A DNA stretch of 64,000 nt from Streptomyces sp. ISL-100 (GTDB lineage Bacteria > Actinomycetota > Actinomycetes > Streptomycetales > Streptomycetaceae), in NCBI RefSeq assembly GCF_018614615.1, contig NZ_JAGGOK010000004.1, positions 62,001 through 126,000 on the forward strand, in the 5' to 3' direction. Made by a program: the position numbers and the translations under genes. Shown one piece after another: positions 56,055 through 62,831 of this stretch. Under the pieces are notes generated by a model that was not told where the DNA came from, made no database searches, and saw only the letters and a list, made by a program, of their open reading frames with translations. Each line of letters begins with the position of its first letter. Position 1 is the first letter of the stretch.

Positions 56055-56471
56055 GGGTATTGACCCGCAGGGTTATTGACTCGGCTGATGGGTGGCTTGC
56101 CTACGAGCGCGGTGTGGCAGCGGTGGTGGATGCAGTGTGCAGGGAGTCTGCCAGGGCCTGGGACCGTTGGCCGTTGCTAATGCAGGACCGTAGGCAGGCC
56201 CAAGAACGCGGCCGCGCGGGTGAGGAAGCCCGCGCAGGTCGCGACCTTCTCGTCGGGGTGGATCTCGCTGTCCGCAAGGCGGGAGTGGTCTCGACCGCAC
56301 TATGGAGGCCGGGCCGAGCTAGCGGTCCTGCCGCAGCCGGCACACCCGGGCCTCAATGTCAGGCCTGGTTCGGTGCGGTGTCGTGTGGGGCCTGCTGGAG
56401 CGGTCGTGCAGGCCGGCTTCGCCCTCTGTGTGTCAGGGGCGGACCCACTTGTGGGCCGTGTGGGCGGTTAA
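56051..56471 (-). pseudogene. IS481-family transposase remnant with internal deletion
   Basis: Reading leftward: 'TAHTAHKWVRP', stop, 'HTEGEAGLHDRSSRPH' and 'DIEARVCRLRQDR', stop, 'LGPA'; then after a gap 'DHSRLADSEIHPDEKVATC' and 'AGFLTRAAAFLGLPTV'; then 'HHRCHTALVGKPPISRVNN' and 'PAGQYP', stop at 56051. These are the N-terminal HTH, integrase-core start and conserved C-terminal end of an IS481 transposase. The middle is deleted and three in-frame stops are present. The final stop codon region overlaps the desaturase stop. Confidence 0.82.
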
Positions 56472-56553
56472 TGCACCGCCGGCGTTCCGGTCTGGAACAT
56501 GAAGGCGATCGCGTCGATCACCTTCCGGTGGTCCGGCCAGTCGCCTTCTACCC
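56468..56553 (-). pseudogene. IS5-family transposase N-terminal remnant
   Basis: The frame reads 'VEGDWPDHRKVIDAIAFMFQ' then 'TGTPAVH' and a stop at 56468-56470. This is the N-terminal DUF4096-like part of IS5-group transposases (compare WRDHRxVIDxIxFKxRTG). It ends exactly where the IS481 remnant begins, implying an insertion or deletion junction near 56470. Confidence 0.72.
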
Positions 56554-56570
56554 GCTGGCTACCTCGGAAC

Positions 56571-57308
56571 TCACCGCAGTATTGACCGCTCGGTGGGCGC
56601 GAGCCGTAGCCGTTGTGGGGTCCTGGTCCACCGTTGCGAGAGGGTCGGCAGCACCTCCGCGCGCCAGCGTTCTGAATGCTGCAAGCGATTCAGGTGATCG
56701 TCGATGTGGCTTTCGTCGGTGAAACGTGCGAACCACACGAACACCTCCTCGTTCATCCGTACCGGTAGCGCCGGGAAGGTGTTCGGGGCGTGTTCCGACT
56801 GTAGGTACGCCAATGGCTCGCCGCCGGTCTCGGCCAGTACGGGCCGCACCTGCCGTTCAAAGAACTCGACGAATGCAGTGTCGAACGGGCCGTGGCCGTA
56901 CCAGATCGTGGCGAGGACCAGCGACGGCGGCAATGCCGCCGGCTCGCCGGGGACTTGTCGGGCGCCGACCGGCACTGGGAACCCTCCACGTGCCGAGGCC
57001 GGCCGCAGCAGCAGTACGTCATCAGAGTCGATCATCGTCGCGTTCGCCTTGTCGCGGTGCGCCTGCCAGACCGGCCCGCCGTAGAAGCTCTCCAGCGCCT
57101 TGGCACGGCGCGGCATGTCGTCGAAGCCGCGGAGCCAGACGAACCGGTCGGGGTCGTCCAGGTCGCGGAATTGCCCCAGGACGGTCATGCCCACTGCCTC
57201 TTGGGGCTCGACGAACTCCCGGTCGAACAGATCGATCAGTACGTCTCGCTGTCCTGGGTGCAGCGTGTACTGCCGCAGTTCGACGACCGGACACCATAAA
57301 GCCTTCAT
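56571..57308 (-). CDS. NIPSNAP-family protein
   Basis: A 245-residue cytoplasmic protein with two ferredoxin-like NIPSNAP domains: 'VVELRQYTLHPGQRDVLIDL' then 'GQFRDLDDPDRFVWLRGF', and the second around 'FVEFFERQVRPVLAETGGEP' and 'VFVWFARFTD'. NIPSNAP proteins are dimeric alpha/beta barrels; some related enzymes process reactive small molecules, but the role here is unknown. ATG 57308 has GAGGAG 9 nt upstream. A perfect copy of the Rrf2 operator sits 25 bp upstream of the start, so the adjacent Rrf2 gene very likely controls it. Confidence 0.82.
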   Translation of the reverse strand: MKALWCPVVELRQYTLHPGQRDVLIDLFDREFVEPQEAVGMTVLGQFRDLDDPDRFVWLRGFDDMPRRAKALESFYGGPVWQAHRDKANATMIDSDDVLLLRPASARGGFPVPVGARQVPGEPAALPPSLVLATIWYGHGPFDTAFVEFFERQVRPVLAETGGEPLAYLQSEHAPNTFPALPVRMNEEVFVWFARFTDESHIDDHLNRLQHSERWRAEVLPTLSQRWTRTPQRLRLAPTERSILR

Positions 57309-57332
57309 CAGCCTTACTCCTCGTTCAGTTGC

Positions 57333-57351
57333 TGAAACAGTCTCTGTTACA
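57333..57351. promoter_or_regulatory. Rrf2-type operator before the NIPSNAP gene
   Basis: TGAAACAG-TCT-CTGTTACA (57333-57351). An 8-bp arm pair with one mismatch around a 3-bp centre. The same sequence with one change, TGCAACAG-CTT-CTGTTACA, occurs before the Rrf2 gene at 57834-57852. Confidence 0.85.
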
Positions 57352-57390
57352 ACAAGCGATATGGCGACGGTCCGACTACCGGCCTGTCGG

Positions 57391-57819
57391 CTAGTGCACC
57401 AGCGTCTCGCGAAGTACATCGGCGATCGACGTGTCCGCCAACTCACATCGCATGACCTGCTCGACCCGACCGTAGATTCCGCTCAGGGCGGGGCGGATGC
57501 CTCGGCCGACCGGACACTCCAGATTGGGCTCGGTGTGGTGCATGCCGAACGATGGCTGCGCACCGACGGCGTCGTACACCTCAAGCAGGGTGATCCCCTC
57601 CGGCCCACGGGCCAGGCTCCAGCCCGCACCAGCGCCGTGGCGGACCTCCACCAGGCCGGCCCGCCGCAGGTCACCGAGGCTGCGCCGGATGATCACGGGG
57701 TTGGTGTTGACACTGGCTGCGACCTGCTCCGAAGTGAGAACTTCCTGGCCACGGCGTTGCGCCAACGCCAGCCAGGCCAACGCATGCGTCGCAATGGTCA
57801 ATCGACTGTTCGCCGCCAC
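57391..57819 (-). CDS. Rrf2-family transcriptional regulator (YwnA-like)
   Basis: A 142-residue regulator with winged helix 'RLTIATHALAWLALAQRRGQ', recognition 'NTNPVIIRRSLGDLRRAGLV' and wing 'VRHGAGAGWSLAR'. The Cys-rich Fe-S loop of IscR-type members is reduced to two cysteines ('LECPVGRG' and 'MRCEL'), so it belongs to the YwnA-like class. AGGAGG lies 5 nt before GTG 57819 (2 nt before ATG 57822), so GTG is preferred. Two copies of one operator flank the NIPSNAP/Rrf2 pair, fitting autoregulation and control of the NIPSNAP gene. Confidence 0.86.
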   Translation of the reverse strand: MAANSRLTIATHALAWLALAQRRGQEVLTSEQVAASVNTNPVIIRRSLGDLRRAGLVEVRHGAGAGWSLARGPEGITLLEVYDAVGAQPSFGMHHTEPNLECPVGRGIRPALSGIYGRVEQVMRCELADTSIADVLRETLVH

Positions 57820-57833
57820 CATTTCCTCCTAGC

Positions 57834-57852
57834 TGCAACAGCTTCTGTTACA
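57834..57852. promoter_or_regulatory. Rrf2-type operator before the Rrf2 gene
   Basis: TGCAACAG-CTT-CTGTTACA (57834-57852), 12 bp upstream of the Rrf2 start. It shares 16 of its 19 bases with the site before the NIPSNAP gene; the centre differs (CTT against TCT). Confidence 0.85.
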
Positions 57853-57921
57853 GCGTACCCGTAGTCAAGCCACATCAGTCGTCCAGAACTCGGCGCAGCA
57901 CGACCCGCCTTGGTGGGCTAA

Positions 57922-58108
57922 TGGCTGCCGGTGGATGCCCTCCGCTCAGACGTACAACTAGTCGCCGGCGGACAGGTCGCGCTCGCCGAACGCCTGGTGG
58001 TCGGCCCTCCCTGCTGGGGGAGGCGCGTCCACCGTCGCCGCCGAGAGCCCGGGCGAGCTGCCGAGGCACTGCGGCAAGGGCGGCACGAAGTCGCGGAGGA
58101 AATATAGG
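57922..58108 (-). pseudogene. IS256-family transposase remnant
   Basis: In one minus-strand frame: 'YFLRDFVPPLPQCLGSSPGL', 'SAATV', then 'ADHQAFGERDLSAGD', stop, 'LYV', stop, 'AEGIHRQP'. These match the IS256 core region (LSxGDFVPAL...LGSSAGLSAATV...RDLSgxDYVYxWADGIH). Two stops replace Tyr and Trp codons, and both ends are missing. The rest of the 343-bp gap shows no gene. Confidence 0.75.
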
Positions 58109-58165
58109 CGTTGACTTAGATCTCCAGCGCGGCGGCACGCACCCGCCGCACGCCCCGCAACTGAA

Positions 58166-58468
58166 TTAGCTCAGAGATGCGAGCGTGAAGTGCCGCACCC
58201 GAAGTGGTCCGACGAGGTACTCGTCCTCGCCCGGCAGCACCACGGGCTCGTCACGCCAGTGCTCGCCGGCGTAGCCCACCAAATCCTGCTCGCTGCGCCA
58301 GCGACTGACGTACAGCAGCGAGTCAGGCGGCGCGAGCAGTACCTCGTGGTCCACCAGCCCTGGGTAGCGGCTGGGAAACTCGCGTACCGCAGAGACGATC
58401 ATGTCGCGGAACGCCTCGAAACGTTCAGGACGTATGCGTGCCTCACTCACCCTGATGATCACGGTCAT
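58166..58468 (-). CDS. Antibiotic-biosynthesis-monooxygenase-fold protein
   Basis: A 100-residue protein: 'VIIRVSEARIRPERFEAFRD' and 'PGLVDHEVLLAPPDSLLYVS', 'RWRSEQDLVGYAGEHWRDEP'. This is the dimeric ABM/heme-oxygenase-like ferredoxin fold; members oxidise quinones or break haem, or have no known role. ATG 58468 begins the conserved part; a TTG at 58483 would add five residues. It sits between IS256 and IS701-like remnants and may be an isolated survivor. No ribosome site of note. Confidence 0.72.
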   Translation of the reverse strand: MTVIIRVSEARIRPERFEAFRDMIVSAVREFPSRYPGLVDHEVLLAPPDSLLYVSRWRSEQDLVGYAGEHWRDEPVVLPGEDEYLVGPLRVRHFTLASLS

Positions 58469-58518
58469 CAGGGTGTCACGCAACGCGGACGCGGCGCCAC
58501 CTTTGTGTCCTGTGCTGC

Positions 58519-58596
58519 ATCGAGCACGACTAGCGCGAGCTCAAGCACGGACTGGGCCTGGACCACTTCGAAGGCCGCACCCGGCGCGGAACCTGA
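58519..58596 (+). pseudogene. DDE transposase C-terminal remnant (IS701/IS4-like)
   Basis: The frame reads IEHD, stop (TAG at 58531), 'RELKHGLGLDHFEGRTRRGT', stop. Streptomycete IS701-like transposases have RIEHDYRELKxxLGLDHFEGRxWxGxxxH here, so TAG replaces the Tyr codon. Only 26 codons remain, and neither end of the element is seen. Confidence 0.7.
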
Positions 58597-58603
58597 CGAA
58601 GCA

Positions 58604-61600
58604 TTAGCAGGCCCTGGCGGTCGCCTCCGCCCACGTCTGCTCGAAGAGGGCCGGTATCGGCCCGTGCGGCACTACCGCCGTGTGGGCCGTGGACCGGTGT
58701 TCGGCGGCCACCGGTCCGAGCGTCCGCCCCTTGGCCGCCTCCAGCGGAAAGCGCGGGGCCTTGCGCTCCAGCCACGTGCCGGCCACGAAGAGAGCACGCC
58801 CCGCGCGGGACCGGTCGGCCCTGATGACCCGGCCGGAGGCTTCCAGCTCCGCACAGGCGGCCTTGAATCGCGCGGGCTTCCAGCCGGTCCACTCCTTGAC
58901 GTGCCGGTCGGTCGGGTCGGGCAGCGCCAGCAGCATCAGGTGGTACGCCGCCGCGTCGGCGCTCAGCCCGTACGCCGCCGCACACGCCTCCACCAGATGG
59001 GGAACCGACCGGGACGGGTCCTGCTCCCAACCCGCGGCCCGTCCGGCGTCAGCCGCAAGGTGCTCGCCCAGTGCCCCGAACTCCTCCGACAGCAGCACCC
59101 GCAGGTCGGCGAGGGCCGGCAGCCCGGACGCCGTCGGCAGCCACTGCGAGGGCAGCACGGAATCGAGGTAGTCATCCAGCCGTTCCAGCACCGGGTCGCC
59201 GGCGCCGGTGAGCGCCGCCGGGTCGATGCGGACATTGCGCATGCGGTACGTCGGGTCCTCCTCCACGGCGACCGCCGGATGGTTGGTCAGCCCGATGGAT
59301 TCGGGCGATTCCGGCGCCCCCATGAGGTAGTTGCTCTGCAACGAGAAGACCGTCAGCGGGCCGTGCCCCGCCGCCAGCTCGGCCCGCAGCCGTGCGATCG
59401 CCGCCCCGATCGCCGGTCTGAGCGGGTCCCCGGCGGGAGTGCGGTACGCCAGCCAGGCCGCGACGCGCACCGGGCCGAGCAGGTCCGGCTCGCCCGTGAG
59501 CGCCGGCAGGTCGCGGTCGAGCACAGCGGCCCCAGCCGCGATCCGGCCGGTCAGCGCGGGCAACCGGAGCGCCGGCCACCACAGGTCCTCGCCCTTGTCG
59601 CGCGGGTGGGCGTACTCGCCCTTGGGACGGGTGATCTCCTTCTGGGCGAGCGCCAGCAGATTCGCCGGTACGGCTTGCGGCTCGCCGAACCGCTCCAGCC
59701 ACCAGGCGGCGGCCCGTTCGACGTCCGGACCCGCCGTCCACAGCAGTTCGGGGTCGTCGGGCAGCAGCCGGTCGTAGAGCTCGGCGACGTCCGCCGGGCT
59801 GAGGAGTTCAGTGAAGCCCTCCACCGCGGTGTCGGCCTCCGCCCGCCGGACCTTCCAGGGCCTGTCCGGCCAGGACATCATCGGGAACCTGGGGTTCGGC
59901 TCAGCCAGTTGGTGCGGCTCGCAGTCCAGCTGCGCGACGAGCAGGACAGTCGCGTCGGCCACGGTCAGCCCGAGCCGCGCGGCGAACGCGGCAGCGAGTT
60001 CCGGCCTGGCCGGGATGCCTCCGCGTTCCCGCCACAGCTGCGCATAGCGCGCGTACCAGGCGGCGGAGCGCTGTGGCTTGAGCACCTGGGCGTCGATCAT
60101 CTTCGACCCGGCCGCCGCCAGCGGGCCGTCCTCGGGAAAGTCACCGCCGGGCGCGTACTCCAGGAGTGTCCGCTCGCCCTTGCGGCCCTCCAGGACGACG
60201 GCGGCGGAGGTCTCCGTCCGATACGCCCAGCCGTTGAACGCGCTCCTGCCCTCGGGGATCTCCGTACGGACGATGCGCCAGCGTCCCGCATGCTCCTCGC
60301 CGCCGCCGACGAAGGGGCACGCCGCGTACTCGGCGAACTCCTCGGCGTCCAGGGTGTTCCTGCGCCGGCCCCGGGGCACGGCGCCGAGAGCGTGCCTCGC
60401 GGTGAAGGCGTGGGCGGTCATGAACCTCCGGGACAGGTTCAAACCCAGCTGAATCTCAGTGGTACGGCTCTCCGGCTTCCCCTGCCACACCGGTTGGCCG
60501 GCGGCGGCCAGCGCTTCCAGCTCGGCGAAGATCCACGCGAAACCGGAAGGTGTCCGCGGGACTGCGGTCGCGGCTCCCCCGACCACACCCCTTCTACCGG
60601 CCCCGGCTTCGGCCTCAGCTTCGGCTCCAGCTCCGGCCTCCGGCTCGGGCGAGAGCCGCTTCACCAGCCGGTCGAGTCCCGCACGGCAGTTGACCGCAGT
60701 CTGAACCCTCTGGCGATGGGCCCATCGGAGCTCGTCCGCCCGCGCCTCGGGCAGCAGTGCCCTCAGCCGGTCGAGCACGGTCCTCTCGGACTGGTCCGAG
60801 GTTGCGATCCGCATGGTCGGCAGTTCCCTCACCAGCGTCTCGATCTCCACCCGGTCGAACACGTCCGGCAGTTCGGCCATCAGCATCCCCAGCAGGTCCA
60901 CGGCGGCGAACTCGGCCGCCGCGGCCGAGTCCTTGAGGACGGCGTCCACCGCGCCCCCTGCGTGGACGAACCGCCCCAGCAGCAGCGCCAGCTCCCCCAG
61001 GCAGAGCCCGGCGCCCAGCCGCGCCCGCTCGTCCGCGAACCACTCCCGCAGCACCTCATGCCCAAGGTCGTTCGCGAAGAGCTCCGGCACCTCGCGCCAG
61101 CCCTTCAGTTCATGCGGCTGGTACCAGTTGTTGCCGCCGACGGTAAAGCCGCTCTCCATGTCCAGCACGGCCCGCATGAGCGACCGCAGTTCCCGCGCGA
61201 ACCGCGGATCGGCTGTGAGGAAGCGCAGTTCGGGTCGGCGAGCGACCTTCAGGTTGCGCATGTGGGGGCTGCCCAGCCGCTTGGGCGGGTCGGCCAGCGG
61301 CACTCCCCGCTCCAGCAGCAGGTCCATCAGATCGAGCGGCACACAGAGGATGCCGTCCCGCCTCATGGGCTTGTACTGGATTTCCAGTGGCACGCCGTCT
61401 GCCGCCAGCCGGAGGGCGATCCGCTCGGCCACCTCGTGGATCACCTGGCTGGGCCCCTCGCGGTCGCGGAGCGACTCCAGGCACCGCTCCAACCACCGCG
61501 CCGTCTCCCCGACAGGCACAGCCGTCACACTCGGTACGTCGCCAAGAAGCCGGCTCAGCGCACCGCTGCGCTCCAGCAGCGTCTGCCACAGGCGGTGCCT

Positions 61601-62347
61601 GACTCTCCGGTCCGGGCAGATGTCCAGCACCTCCGCCCGCGCCAGGTCGGGCTGCCGGTCACAGAACAGGTCGAAGGCCCGGCCCTTCAGTACGTCCGTC
61701 CAGAAGGCGTCCTCGTGCAGGGAGGTCCGGCCGACCACCCCGGCCTCCTCGAGCAGCGTGGCCAGCTCCTCCTCCGGGTCCAGCCCGGCGGCCTTGGCGA
61801 CTCTGCGCAGGTCGGTCGGCAGTTGCGGATAGACCCCACCCGTCCCGTGACCGGCCACGATCCGCCGCGCCAGCACATCCCGGAACGCCACGGCCTGCTC
61901 GACCGTCGCAGATCCCCGCACCGCGAGCTCCTTGGCCCGTGCCCGCAGCGCGGTGCCGGAGAGCGCGCCGGCGTCCGCGAAGGCCTGGTAGCGAGCGTTG
62001 AGCCATCCCTGGTCCATCGTGCGCGCCTGTTCCCGCTCGGCCTTGCGGGCCCGCCCGAAATACGCGGCGGCGTCCATGTAGTCGTACTGATGGGTGAGGT
62101 ACTGCTCGGCTGCGGCGTCGAGGAAGACCGGCAGCAGAGCCGGAGCGGACTTCTCCAGCCACGTGAAGAACGCGTCGGTGTCCTTCTTGTACAGCCCGGC
62201 CCTCCGCAGCCGGAATGCCGCGTCGAGCACCATCTCCTCCTGCCCGGGGTGAGCGGCCAATGCCCGTTCAGGAAACGGAAGTTCCTCCTGCGCGTCCGCG
62301 ATGCCCAACGCGAAGCCCTCTGCCCGCTCCCACTGGAAGAACGCCAT
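58604..62347 (-). CDS. 1247-residue protein of unknown function, winged-helix-like C-terminus
   Basis: A very large cytoplasmic protein with no signal peptide or membrane segment. The first ~600 residues are helical ('FFQWERAEGFALGIADAQEE', 'GLYKKDTDAFFTWLEKSAP') and include two DPRF/NWYQPH-type conserved-looking patches. Residues ~610-640 are an Ala-Glu/Gly repeat. The second half has 'WYARYAQLWRERGGIPARPE' and 'LFSLQSNYLMGAPESPESIG'-like segments, and the C-terminal ~120 residues ('HVKEWTGWKPARFKAACAEL', 'EASGRVIRADRSRAGRALFV') look like a winged helix. I do not recognise a family with a known function. ATG overlaps the stop of the 146-residue gene (TGATG), so both are coupled. Confidence 0.75.
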   Translation of the reverse strand: MAFFQWERAEGFALGIADAQEELPFPERALAAHPGQEEMVLDAAFRLRRAGLYKKDTDAFFTWLEKSAPALLPVFLDAAAEQYLTHQYDYMDAAAYFGRARKAEREQARTMDQGWLNARYQAFADAGALSGTALRARAKELAVRGSATVEQAVAFRDVLARRIVAGHGTGGVYPQLPTDLRRVAKAAGLDPEEELATLLEEAGVVGRTSLHEDAFWTDVLKGRAFDLFCDRQPDLARAEVLDICPDRRVRHRLWQTLLERSGALSRLLGDVPSVTAVPVGETARWLERCLESLRDREGPSQVIHEVAERIALRLAADGVPLEIQYKPMRRDGILCVPLDLMDLLLERGVPLADPPKRLGSPHMRNLKVARRPELRFLTADPRFARELRSLMRAVLDMESGFTVGGNNWYQPHELKGWREVPELFANDLGHEVLREWFADERARLGAGLCLGELALLLGRFVHAGGAVDAVLKDSAAAAEFAAVDLLGMLMAELPDVFDRVEIETLVRELPTMRIATSDQSERTVLDRLRALLPEARADELRWAHRQRVQTAVNCRAGLDRLVKRLSPEPEAGAGAEAEAEAGAGRRGVVGGAATAVPRTPSGFAWIFAELEALAAAGQPVWQGKPESRTTEIQLGLNLSRRFMTAHAFTARHALGAVPRGRRRNTLDAEEFAEYAACPFVGGGEEHAGRWRIVRTEIPEGRSAFNGWAYRTETSAAVVLEGRKGERTLLEYAPGGDFPEDGPLAAAGSKMIDAQVLKPQRSAAWYARYAQLWRERGGIPARPELAAAFAARLGLTVADATVLLVAQLDCEPHQLAEPNPRFPMMSWPDRPWKVRRAEADTAVEGFTELLSPADVAELYDRLLPDDPELLWTAGPDVERAAAWWLERFGEPQAVPANLLALAQKEITRPKGEYAHPRDKGEDLWWPALRLPALTGRIAAGAAVLDRDLPALTGEPDLLGPVRVAAWLAYRTPAGDPLRPAIGAAIARLRAELAAGHGPLTVFSLQSNYLMGAPESPESIGLTNHPAVAVEEDPTYRMRNVRIDPAALTGAGDPVLERLDDYLDSVLPSQWLPTASGLPALADLRVLLSEEFGALGEHLAADAGRAAGWEQDPSRSVPHLVEACAAAYGLSADAAAYHLMLLALPDPTDRHVKEWTGWKPARFKAACAELEASGRVIRADRSRAGRALFVAGTWLERKAPRFPLEAAKGRTLGPVAAEHRSTAHTAVVPHGPIPALFEQTWAEATARAC
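60600..60655 (-). repeat. 6-bp repeat encoding Ala-Glu/Gly linker
   Basis: Near-tandem 6-bp units (CTCCGG/CTTCGG/CTCCAG on the plus strand) encode the stretch EAGAGAEAEAEAGAG in the middle of the 1247-residue protein, separating its halves. In frame but imperfect. Confidence 0.7.
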
Positions 62348-62787
62348 CACGCGATCGCGATGAGGCGCCACGTCCTCACCCATGACCTGTACGACCCTGT
62401 GCTCTCGGAAGGGCTGTGGACGTAGGCCCGCGCAATCAGTCCGCCGTCCCCGGCATCCGCCTCCGCGTCGGCCGTCCCGAGTACGCCCCCGGCCTCCTCC
62501 AGCGCCTCCCGCCAGACCGGATCGCTCTCCGCGAGCTCCTGCGGAACCACCGCACCGGCGAGTGCCCACTTCCCGGCCCACTCCCGGCACTGCGCCTCGT
62601 GCGCCACCACCTGCCGCCGGAGCTCCCGCATCCACTCAAGTTCGGGCCGCCCAGCCACCTTCTTGGGCACCTGCTTGAGCTTCCCGCCGCGCGGGTTCCG
62701 GAAGAACCATTCCAGCTTGTCGTCCAGCCCCGCCGAATACCCCTCGACCTCAACGCTCCACACAGAAACCGCCCCCGTTTCGATCAC
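62347..62787 (-). CDS. Small partner of the giant protein, unknown function
   Basis: A 146-residue protein from GTG 62787: 'VIETGAVSVWSVEVEGYSAG', 'LDDKLEWFFRNPRGGKLKQV', 'EWMRELRRQVVAHEAQCREW' and a C-terminus 'RSWVRTWRLIAIA'. It is helical, basic in the middle and acidic later, with no recognised domain or membrane segment. Its stop overlaps the giant gene's ATG as TGATG, so the two are made together. A start at GTG 62766 is also possible. Confidence 0.65.
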   Translation of the reverse strand: MIETGAVSVWSVEVEGYSAGLDDKLEWFFRNPRGGKLKQVPKKVAGRPELEWMRELRRQVVAHEAQCREWAGKWALAGAVVPQELAESDPVWREALEEAGGVLGTADAEADAGDGGLIARAYVHSPSESTGSYRSWVRTWRLIAIA

Positions 62788-62831
62788 GCATTCACTGTAG
62801 GGGCGGCCACTGACAACGCCGGAAAAAAGCC

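Noticed and set aside
58190..62425. A 1411-codon open frame on the plus strand
   Set aside because: It is the antisense of the giant gene. The translation is rich in Arg, Gly, His and Val without domain order, while the minus-strand frame has protein-like composition and a coupled upstream gene.
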